A DNA stretch of 64,000 nucleotides from Alistipes sp. (GTDB taxonomy: Bacteria > Bacteroidota > Bacteroidia > Bacteroidales > Rikenellaceae). The stretch covers positions 124,001 through 188,000 of the forward strand of contig NZ_JAHHQJ010000004.1 in the NCBI RefSeq assembly GCF_020026455.1, given 5' to 3'. Both the position numbers and the translations under genes were made by a program. Within the stretch, counting starts at the first letter, position 1, and each line of letters begins with the position of its first letter. The notes under the pieces are model-generated. The model searched no databases. It was not told the origin of the DNA and worked only from the letters and a program-made list of their open reading frames with translations. This document shows, in pieces, positions 44,235-51,487 of this stretch.

Positions 44235-46331
44235 TTATTCGAACTGCAACTCGTCGAGCAGCCATCCTGCTCCGGCGAATTTGTCGATGACAAACAGCAC
44301 GTAACGCACATCCACGGCAATCGTCCGCTGCAACTCGGGTTCGAACGCCACGTCGCCCGACATGGCCTCCCAATTGCCGTCGAATGCCAGACCTACCAAC
44401 GCTCCCTTGTCATTGAGCACCGGGGAACCGGAGTTTCCACCCGTGATGTCGCAGTCGGCAAGGAACGCCACGGGAAGCTCTCCCTGTTTGTTGGTGTAAC
44501 GCCCGAAATCCTTCGCCGCATACAACTCCTTGAGTTTGGCGGGAACGGTGAACTCCGTGGGATTCTGCGGATTCTCCTTCTCCATCACACCCTTGAGCGT
44601 CGTATAGTAGTTGTAGTGAATGCCATCCGCCGGATCGTAGGGCAGCACGCGGCCATAGGTCAGACGGAGCGTGAAATTGGCGTCCGACGCCCAAGCCTTG
44701 TTCGGCTGCATGCGCATCAGCCCCGCAATGTAGAGGCGATGTCCGTCGGCAAACTTCCGCTTTCCGGCCTGCTGCGCCGACATCAGTTCGCGCATTTTCG
44801 CCGTATAGGATTTACTCAACAGCACGGCGGGATCGTTGGACAGATCCGTTCCGGCCGCAACCGCATCCAGTGCCTTCTGCTCATCGGCAAACACCGAATT
44901 GTCGTAGAGATTATCCACAAAGGCGTCCGTATCTCCACCAAACTGCGCGTCGATCACCTCGGCGAAGAGCGAAGGCAGCTCCTTGCAGTTCTCCTTGACG
45001 ATCTGGAACATCCGCTTCGCCACACGCCGGTCGGTCGGCATGTTGTAGTCCTTGTAGAAGGCCTTCAGCGCCTCGCTCAGCTCCTCGCCCTTCATCGACA
45101 CGGCCAGACGCGCCGGCACCAGAATCTCCACCGAACGACCGATCGCCTCGCTCAAATACTGGCTCGAAGCGAAACAGGGAGCCGTCTCCTCGACCGACTC
45201 GCGGATCAGGTTCAGGGCATTCGAATAGCCTTCCGTCGGCAGTGTGTTCTTCTCGGCCCAGGCAGTAAAGGCTGCCTCCTGCTCCTGCTTGCGACCCTTG
45301 ACGTCGAGCCGGCGGATACCGCGCGACTCACCGATCGAGTTCTTCCAGTAGTTCGACGACTGGGCGTACTTCGAAGCATACTGAATGCGGACCTTGGGAC
45401 TGGCGGCCATATCCTCCTTCAGGATGGCCTGCCGTTCGCCGCGGATGAAGATGCGCTGCGGGTTCTCCACTTCGAGCAGACGGTCGATCTCGTAGGAGGT
45501 CATGTAACGCTGCGTCGAGCCCGGGAAACCCATGATCATCGCAAAATCGCCCTCGTCGTAACCGTCGAGCGAAATCTTCAGGAATTTTTCAGCCTTGTAA
45601 GGGCGATTTTCAGGCGAATACTCCGCCGGCCGATTATCGGGTCCGGCATAAACGCGAAAGACCGAGAAATCGCCCGTATGACGCGGCCACATCCAATTGT
45701 CGGTGTCACCGCCGAACTTGCCGATAGACGTGGGAGGCGTACCGACCAGACGCACGTCCTTGAAGACCTCGATCACGAAAGCGAAATACTGGTTGCCGCC
45801 GAAAAACGACTTGACCTCGATTTCCATACCGGGATTCTCTCCGCCAAGGCGTTCCGAAACGGCCTTCACCTGTCCGGCAACCAGCTTTTCGCGCTCCTCG
45901 CCCCCGGTGATGCCGGGCACGGCGCCCAGCACGTCCGGCGTCACGTCGACGATCCGGCGGATAAAGCGTACCTCAAGCCCCGGAGCCGGCAGCTCTTCGG
46001 CGTGCGACATGGCCCAGAAGCCGTCCTTGAGGTAGTCGTGCTCCACGGACGAAAGCGACTGGATCGACCCGTAACCGCAGTGGTGATTGGTGAACAGCAG
46101 TCCGTCGGGCGAAACGATCTCGCCCGTACATCCGCCGCCGAAAATGACGATGGCATCCTTGAGCGAAGAGTTGTTCATGCTGTAAATCTCCTCGGCCGAG
46201 AGTCGGCACCCGCGAGCCTTCATGTCCTTGCTGTTCATTTTCTGGAGATAGGGCAGCAGCCACATGCCCTCATCCGCCGCGGCCGAAAGCGTGACACACG
46301 CTGCGGCAAGCAGTAAAATAATTTTTTTCAT
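44235..46331 (-). CDS. S46 family dipeptidyl-peptidase, DPP7-like
   Basis: A 698-residue periplasmic serine peptidase with signal peptide MKKIILLLAAACVTLSAAA. Catalytic His84 lies in LLFTNHHCGYG and Ser634 in GGNSGSPV. The specificity position 18 residues after the Ser is Gly652 (LAFDGNWEAMSGD). In Porphyromonas the equivalent residue is Gly in DPP7 (hydrophobic P1) and Arg in DPP11 (Asp/Glu P1). This suggests DPP7-type cleavage of N-terminal dipeptides with a hydrophobic second residue. The start at 46331 gives the natural signal peptide. It follows nadA by 41 bp and may share its transcript. Confidence 0.94.
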   Translation of the reverse strand: MKKIILLLAAACVTLSAAADEGMWLLPYLQKMNSKDMKARGCRLSAEEIYSMNNSSLKDAIVIFGGGCTGEIVSPDGLLFTNHHCGYGSIQSLSSVEHDYLKDGFWAMSHAEELPAPGLEVRFIRRIVDVTPDVLGAVPGITGGEEREKLVAGQVKAVSERLGGENPGMEIEVKSFFGGNQYFAFVIEVFKDVRLVGTPPTSIGKFGGDTDNWMWPRHTGDFSVFRVYAGPDNRPAEYSPENRPYKAEKFLKISLDGYDEGDFAMIMGFPGSTQRYMTSYEIDRLLEVENPQRIFIRGERQAILKEDMAASPKVRIQYASKYAQSSNYWKNSIGESRGIRRLDVKGRKQEQEAAFTAWAEKNTLPTEGYSNALNLIRESVEETAPCFASSQYLSEAIGRSVEILVPARLAVSMKGEELSEALKAFYKDYNMPTDRRVAKRMFQIVKENCKELPSLFAEVIDAQFGGDTDAFVDNLYDNSVFADEQKALDAVAAGTDLSNDPAVLLSKSYTAKMRELMSAQQAGKRKFADGHRLYIAGLMRMQPNKAWASDANFTLRLTYGRVLPYDPADGIHYNYYTTLKGVMEKENPQNPTEFTVPAKLKELYAAKDFGRYTNKQGELPVAFLADCDITGGNSGSPVLNDKGALVGLAFDGNWEAMSGDVAFEPELQRTIAVDVRYVLFVIDKFAGAGWLLDELQFE

Positions 46332-46372
46332 AAAGTGCATTAAAAGATTAATCGTATGTAATTCGGTTCCAA

Positions 46373-47314
46373 TTATTTGATGTTGATCATATTCCGAATG
46401 GAGCGCTCCGCCGCCCGGCGCACCTCATCGTCGATCACAATCTCTGGCGATTCGTTTTCGAGGCACGAACAGATGTTCTCCAGCGTCACCATCTTCATAT
46501 ACTTGCAATTGTTGCATCCGCACGTCTCGTCGTCGGGAGGTGCCGGAATAAATGTTTTTTCCGGATAGCGACGCTTCATCTCGGCGAGGATTCCCGCCTC
46601 GGTCACCACGATGAACTCCTGCGCATCGCTCCGACCGCAGTATTCGAGAATCCCCGCCGTGGAACCCACATAGTCGGCCACTTCGACGATATAGGCCCGG
46701 CATTCGGGGTGGACGACGATCTTCGCCGCCGGATGCTCGCCCTTGAGCGTCAGGAGTTTCTCGAGCGAGAACTCCTCGTGGACATGGCATGCCCCATCCC
46801 AGAGCACCATGTTACGGCGTCCGGTCAGTTTCTGGATATAGGAGCCGAGATTGCGGTCGGGAGCGAAAATCACGGGCTGATCGGCGGGAATCGACTCCAC
46901 GACCTTCAGTGCGTTGGACGACGTGCAGCAGATGTCGGTCAGCGCCTTCACGCCGACCGTGGTATTCACATAGGAGACGACCGTATGCCCGGGATGCGCG
47001 GCCTTGAAGGCCGCAAACTCTTCGGCGTCGCACGACTCGGCCAGCGAGCATCCCGCCTCGGGGCAGGGTATGAGCACCTTCTTTTCGGGGCAGAGGACCT
47101 TGGCGGTCTCGGCCATGAAGTGTACTCCGGCGAAGAGGATGATGTCGGCATCGACCGCCTGTGCCCGGACGGAGAGGGCGAGCGAGTCGCCCAGAAAATC
47201 GGCGACGGCCTGCACCTCGGGTGTCGTATAGTAGTGTGCCAGGATCACGGCGTTTTTCTCGCGCTTGAGATCCCCGATGCGGCGGCTGAGCTCGGAGGAG
47301 TTTTCCACGTTCAT
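46373..47314 (-). CDS. nadA: Quinolinate synthase A
   Basis: A 313-residue iron-sulfur enzyme that condenses iminoaspartate with dihydroxyacetone phosphate in de novo NAD synthesis. AHYYTTPEVQAVADFLGDSLAL and GVHFMAETAKVLCPEKKV are typical. The three cluster Cys are expected in VLCPEK, DICCTSSN and the C-terminal CGCNNCKYMKM. No nadB or nadC is visible next to it. Confidence 0.97.
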   Translation of the reverse strand: MNVENSSELSRRIGDLKREKNAVILAHYYTTPEVQAVADFLGDSLALSVRAQAVDADIILFAGVHFMAETAKVLCPEKKVLIPCPEAGCSLAESCDAEEFAAFKAAHPGHTVVSYVNTTVGVKALTDICCTSSNALKVVESIPADQPVIFAPDRNLGSYIQKLTGRRNMVLWDGACHVHEEFSLEKLLTLKGEHPAAKIVVHPECRAYIVEVADYVGSTAGILEYCGRSDAQEFIVVTEAGILAEMKRRYPEKTFIPAPPDDETCGCNNCKYMKMVTLENICSCLENESPEIVIDDEVRRAAERSIRNMINIK

Positions 47315-47706
47315 CTTTTGTTTTTTATTTCCTTTAATTAATTTAAATAATAAAAAAGAAAAATAAATATAATAGCTGTTGATACTGTTGACAACTGAGG
47401 ATGTTATTTCTCAATCAACATTTTTTATTTTCCCTGTTTCTTATTTTGGTTTGTAATTTCGTCTAAATCACAAAGCTATAAAAATAATTAACAATTGTTG
47501 AAACAGTTTGTCAACCTATCGACACTTTTTTGTTTTAAACATTTTCTTCCGGTTTTATCCTTTTTCGGGGGATAACAACTTCTCAAAACTATTTTTGTTT
47601 CCGGCGAAAATTCCATTATACCCGTTCTCTTTTTCGAAAAGCAAATTTTTCAGCTTCGACTTTTCATTCTTTTTCATCGGTTATCAACCCGGTTTTCGAC
47701 AAGTTG
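47315..47706. other. AT-rich gap with TTGTCAAC-type repeats between nadA and mrp
   Basis: About 390 bp, far richer in A and T than the rest of the window. It holds GTTGATAC (47378-47385), GTTGACAAC (47387-47395), the palindrome AACAATTGTT (47490-47499), TTGTCAAC (47508-47515), TTATCAACC (47681-47689) and GTTGTCAAC (47703-47711, reaching into mrp). No gene and no clear TAnnTTTG box for nadA is seen. It may be an operator array or a replication origin; see findings. Confidence 0.5.
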
Positions 47707-48759
47707 TCAACCGTTTTTCATCACTTTACCGACAATCTTTTCAGCGAGCGCACGGTAGTGTTCCTCGACGCGGGAGTCGATTCCCGCCGCCGGAGTTCCC
47801 GCATCTCCTCCGTCCATGATCGACTGGATGATCGGTATTTCTCCCAGGAACTCCACACCGCTTTTTTCGGCATAGGCGCGTGCTCCGCCGTGGCCGAAGA
47901 TGTAGTAGCGGTTTTCGGGCAGTTCGGCGGGCGTGAACCACGCCATGTTCTCGACGATGCCCGCCACGGGGATGTTGACATTCTGGTTGCGGAACATCTC
48001 CACACCGCGGACGACATCGGCCACGGCGATCTGCTGCGGCGTCGAGACAATCACTGCGGCGTCGATGTTCAGCTCGCCGATGATCGACAGGTGTACGTCG
48101 CCCGTGCCGGGAGGCAGGTCGGCCAGCAGGAAGTCCAGTGTCCCCCACTGGGTTTGGTGGATCATCTGTTTGAGGGCGTTGACGGCCATTGCGCCGCGCC
48201 AGAGCAGGGCGTCGGTGGGTTTGATGAAGAAGCCGATCGACATGAGCCTGATGTCCATCGATTCGGCCGGGACGATGTGGTCCACCCCATCCTCGACGAC
48301 GGCTTCGGGCATGTAACTTTCCACGCCGAACATTTTGGGCTGCGAAGGCCCGTAGATGTCCGCATCGAGGATGCCGACGCGGAAGCCCATGTTCCGCAGG
48401 GCAATGGCCAGGTTGGCCGTGACGGTGGATTTGCCTACCCCACCCTTGCCCGAGGCGATGGCGATCACCCGGGCGATGCCGCCCGTGGTGCTCTGCAATT
48501 TGGGTTCGGGACGCGGAGCCGCCCCGCCCTCCTTGATCACGATGAGCACCTCCGCATCCGGAAATGCCTCGCGCAGGACGGTTTCGGCCTGGTTCTTGAT
48601 CTTGACCGCAAACGGATCGCGGGCCTTGGCGAAGCGCAGCACGACGGTGATTTTACCTTCGGCCGAGGCCATATGTTCGATGAATCCGCTCGAGACGATG
48701 TCCTGCCCGGTTTCCGGGTGGACGACCGATGCAAGCAGGCGTTTGATTTTTTCTTCCAT
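47707..48759 (-). CDS. Mrp/NBP35-type iron-sulfur cluster carrier ATPase
   Basis: A 350-residue protein (ApbC/Mrp family). An N-terminal DUF59/MIP18-like domain (about 1-85, IKRLLASVVHPETGQDIVSSGFI) precedes the P-loop ATPase with the deviant Walker A GKGGVGKSTVTANLA and DADIYGPSQPKMFG. The family delivers [4Fe-4S] clusters to apoproteins. I do not see the usual CxxC of many homologs near the C-terminus: the corresponding segment reads VENMAWFTPAELPENRYYIFGHGG. The start at 48759 was chosen because the upstream residues lie across the promoter box. Confidence 0.93.
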   Translation of the reverse strand: MEEKIKRLLASVVHPETGQDIVSSGFIEHMASAEGKITVVLRFAKARDPFAVKIKNQAETVLREAFPDAEVLIVIKEGGAAPRPEPKLQSTTGGIARVIAIASGKGGVGKSTVTANLAIALRNMGFRVGILDADIYGPSQPKMFGVESYMPEAVVEDGVDHIVPAESMDIRLMSIGFFIKPTDALLWRGAMAVNALKQMIHQTQWGTLDFLLADLPPGTGDVHLSIIGELNIDAAVIVSTPQQIAVADVVRGVEMFRNQNVNIPVAGIVENMAWFTPAELPENRYYIFGHGGARAYAEKSGVEFLGEIPIIQSIMDGGDAGTPAAGIDSRVEEHYRALAEKIVGKVMKNG

Positions 48760-48780
48760 TGTCGTATTCAGTTTCTTCGG

Positions 48781-48788
48781 CAAAAATA
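48781..48788 (-). promoter_or_regulatory. Probable -7 box of mrp
   Basis: TATTTTTG on the minus strand fits TAnnTTTG and lies 21 bp before the mrp start codon. Confidence 0.55.
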
Positions 48789-48914
48789 TGAAAAAGCGAA
48801 ACGGGTTCAAAGCCGAATCGCAGGGTTTGGTAAAACGTTCCGGCAGCTAAAAGTGTCGTAACGACACCAAAGATAAGGCATATTTTATAAAATAAATATA
48901 GTATGCTCACTTTT

Positions 48915-48933
48915 TTTATCGAAAAACGATAAA
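48915..48933. promoter_or_regulatory. Candidate operator TTTATCG-AAAAA-CGATAAA upstream of sppA
   Basis: The second copy of the inverted repeat at 24647-24665, identical over 20 bases including the following T. The distance to TTTG (4 bases after the 20-mer) and to TATATTTG is the same as in the first copy. Confidence 0.7.
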
Positions 48934-48938
48934 TTTTA

Positions 48939-48968
48939 TTTGTTTTTCGCGTAAAATAGCTATATTTG
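48939..48968 (+). promoter_or_regulatory. Promoter of sppA
   Basis: TTTG (48939-48942), 18-base spacer, TATATTTG (48961-48968), 42 bp before the start codon. It is a close match to the Bacteroidetes consensus. Confidence 0.8.
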
Positions 48969-49010
48969 CGTCAACGTACGGAAAAAGACAACAACAAAAT
49001 AGAGCAAACT

Positions 49011-50777
49011 ATGAATTTTATCAAAACTTTTCTGGCTGGGCTTCTCGCGGTTGTCGTGGGTATGTTCCTGGTGTTTTTCCTGTGGATTTTCGTTTTGCTG
49101 GGCGTTGCCGGCTCGATGGAAAAAAGTGTCGCGGTGCATCCCGAGTCGATTCTGAAAATCGACTTTTCGGAGGTGCTGACCGACGCCCCGTCGTCCGATC
49201 CGCTGGCGGGTATCGACCTGACGACGCTGCAGACCCAGCGGCAGCTGCCGCTTCTGAAGGCACTGCGCGCCCTTGAAGCCGCGCGTGACGACGACCGCAT
49301 CAAGGGCATCTACCTGCGGATGAACGGTGCGGGCGGTGTGGCCGGCACTGCCCTCCTGGAGGAGCTGCGCGAGGCGCTCGTGGAGTTCAAGCAGAGCGGC
49401 AAATTCATCGTCGCCTACAACGAGGTCTATTCGCAGGGCAGCTATTACCTGGCTTCGGTCGCCGACAAGATCTACATGCAGCCCGAGGGTATGATGGAGT
49501 GGTCGGGACTGGCGATGAACCTGATGTTTTACAAGGGGCTGCTCGACAAACTCGACCTCAAGGTCGAGGTCTTCCGCCCCACGGCCTGCAAATACAAGAG
49601 CGCCGTTGAACCGTATATCTATGACAAGATGTCCGAGGCCAACCGCGAACAGATGCAGCAGTTCGTCGACTCGATGTGGAGCGTCATTGCCGAAAGCGTT
49701 GCCGAGGCGCGCGGAATCGAGCTGAAGACGCTGAACGAAATGGCCGACCGGCTGGAGGTGTCGCTTCCCGACGAGGCACTCGAAAAAGGACTTGTCGACA
49801 GTCTGATCTACGAGGACCAGATGGAGGATGTCTTTGCCGAACTGGGTGTTTCCGACGATTGCGACTTCATCTCGCTGGGCGACTACGCCTCGCAGGTGGG
49901 TGCCGATCTGAAGAACATCTCCGCCGACCAGGTGGCCATCGTCTATGCCGAAGGCCAGATCGTCGACGGCGAGGGCTATGGAGAGGAAATTTACGGCAAT
50001 ACGCTGGCTGCGAAGATTGCCTCCGTGCGCGAAAACGAGAAGGTGAAGGCCGTCGTGCTGCGTGTCAACTCCCCCGGCGGAAGCGCGCTGGCATCGGATA
50101 TCATCTGGCGTGAGATCGAACTGCTGCGAGCCGAGAAGCCCGTCATCGTGTCGATGGGTTCCTATGCGGCCAGCGGCGGTTACTACATCTCCTGCCCTGC
50201 CGATGTGATCGTGGCCGACAAGATGACCCTCACGGGTTCGATCGGTGTGTTCGGCATGTTCCCCGACACGCGCGAGGCCCTGAAAAACAAATTGGGCATC
50301 ACCGTCGAAGGCGTGAAGAGCAATGCTTCGGCCGATTTTGCGGTCACCTCGCCGCTGACATCCCTGCAGCGGGCGATGATCATGCGCGGAGTCGATCGGG
50401 TGTACACCACCTTCACCAACCATGTGTCCGAGGGCCGCAACCTTCCGATCGAGAAGGTGTTGGACATCGCCGGCGGACGTGTCTGGCTGGGTAAGGATGC
50501 CCTGGAAATCGGTCTGATCGACAGCTACGGTGGATTGAAAACGGCCATTGCACTGGCCGTAGACAAGGCCGAACTGGGCGACAGCTACCGGGTTGTCGAA
50601 GTGAAGGATGAGCCGACGGGTTTCGCTGCCATCATCGCGTCGCTGAACGTAAGCGTCCGCGAGGCGTTCTTCCGTTCGGAACTGGGGCTGATGATGAAGG
50701 AGTACAAGACCGTGCGCGAGGCCCTGAGCCAGCAGGGTCTCCTGATGTACTCGCCCTGGAAGGTCGAGGTGCGTTGA
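49011..50777 (+). CDS. sppA: Signal peptide peptidase SppA, long (67K) type
   Basis: A 588-residue membrane-anchored serine protease that degrades signal peptides left in the membrane. One N-terminal helix (TFLAGLLAVVVGMFLVFFLWIFVLLGVAG) is followed by two tandem Clp-like domains. The general base Lys196 is in ACKYKSAVEPY of the first repeat and the nucleophile Ser388 in GSYAASGGYYIS of the second, as in E. coli SppA. The start at 49011 fits the promoter 42 bp upstream. The strong terminator at 50793-50829 makes it a single-gene unit. It shares an operator-like site with the ABC exporter at 24.7 kb. Confidence 0.97.
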   Translation: MNFIKTFLAGLLAVVVGMFLVFFLWIFVLLGVAGSMEKSVAVHPESILKIDFSEVLTDAPSSDPLAGIDLTTLQTQRQLPLLKALRALEAARDDDRIKGIYLRMNGAGGVAGTALLEELREALVEFKQSGKFIVAYNEVYSQGSYYLASVADKIYMQPEGMMEWSGLAMNLMFYKGLLDKLDLKVEVFRPTACKYKSAVEPYIYDKMSEANREQMQQFVDSMWSVIAESVAEARGIELKTLNEMADRLEVSLPDEALEKGLVDSLIYEDQMEDVFAELGVSDDCDFISLGDYASQVGADLKNISADQVAIVYAEGQIVDGEGYGEEIYGNTLAAKIASVRENEKVKAVVLRVNSPGGSALASDIIWREIELLRAEKPVIVSMGSYAASGGYYISCPADVIVADKMTLTGSIGVFGMFPDTREALKNKLGITVEGVKSNASADFAVTSPLTSLQRAMIMRGVDRVYTTFTNHVSEGRNLPIEKVLDIAGGRVWLGKDALEIGLIDSYGGLKTAIALAVDKAELGDSYRVVEVKDEPTGFAAIIASLNVSVREAFFRSELGLMMKEYKTVREALSQQGLLMYSPWKVEVR

Positions 50778-50792
50778 TCCGGCACTTGTTGT

Positions 50793-50829
50793 GAAAAAGA
50801 GGCGTCTCCGCAGGGGGCGCCTCTTTTTC
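50793..50829 (+). terminator. Terminator of sppA
   Basis: GAAAAAGAGGCG (50793-50804) and CGCCTCTTTTTC (50818-50829) form a perfect 12-bp stem ending in T5. Confidence 0.9.
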
Positions 50830-50934
50830 GGTTTGTCCGATCGGGCTGGAGCGAAGGGGTTTCGGGAATGTATCAGCAGGATGAATTTTGAAGAGATATG
50901 TCCGATCGGTATATGAATATTTTGTGCTTTACAT

Positions 50935-50942
50935 TATCTTTG
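50935..50942 (+). promoter_or_regulatory. -7 box directly before the queD-type gene
   Basis: TATCTTTG ends 4 bases before the ATG at 50947. Transcription from it would begin at or next to the start codon, giving a leaderless or nearly leaderless message. Confidence 0.6.
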
Positions 50943-50946
50943 CAAT

Positions 50947-51399
50947 ATGACAGTTATCAGATTGACCAAAGAATTTTCGTTCGAGGCGGCTCACGCGCTC
51001 GAAGGATACGACGGTCCGTGCCGTGAGATTCACGGGCACTCCTACCGTCTGTTTGTAACGGTTAAGGGTACTCCGACCGAAGATACCTCCAATCCGAAAT
51101 GCGGCATGGTGCTGGATTTCGGTCTATTGAAACAAATTGTCAGCGAGGAGATCGTCTCGCGTTTCGACCATGCGCTGGTGCTGCGCGCCTCGGAATCGGG
51201 TGAGGAATTTTTCCGCGTGCTGACCGAACGCTTCGGCAATGTGGTTACGGTGGACTACCAGCCCACGTGCGAGAACATGCTCGGCGATTTTGCCGTCCGC
51301 ATTGCCGCGCGTCTTCCCGAGGGCGTAGCGCTCCACTCGCTGCGCCTGCACGAGACGGCGACATCGTTCGCCGAGTGGTTCGCCGAGGATAACAGGTAG
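50947..51399 (+). CDS. queD: 6-carboxytetrahydropterin / 6-pyruvoyltetrahydropterin synthase family protein
   Basis: A 150-residue zinc enzyme. FEAAHAL and IHGHSY supply the zinc His residues, and the Cys in GPCREIHGHSY is the catalytic position. DFGLLKQIV, FDHALVL, PTCENM and LHETATSFAEW are conserved family words. QueD converts dihydroneopterin triphosphate to 6-carboxytetrahydropterin for queuosine; close relatives make 6-pyruvoyltetrahydropterin. The symbol is given for the family's usual bacterial role. The GTP cyclohydrolase that supplies the substrate is encoded at 56.1 kb. polA follows after 88 bp. Confidence 0.85.
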   Translation: MTVIRLTKEFSFEAAHALEGYDGPCREIHGHSYRLFVTVKGTPTEDTSNPKCGMVLDFGLLKQIVSEEIVSRFDHALVLRASESGEEFFRVLTERFGNVVTVDYQPTCENMLGDFAVRIAARLPEGVALHSLRLHETATSFAEWFAEDNR

Positions 51400-51487
51400 G
51401 AGGACAAGACGACAATCCGGATGGGGCCGTTTGGTGGAAATGGCCGCAGCGGGGAAAACCAACTCTAACCAAGGCAACTTATCTGCT

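Noticed and set aside
44910..44918. Perfect DnaA box TTATCCACA
   Set aside because: A single copy inside the S46 peptidase coding region, 2.4 kb from the AT-rich gap. One 9-base match in 64 kb is expected by chance.
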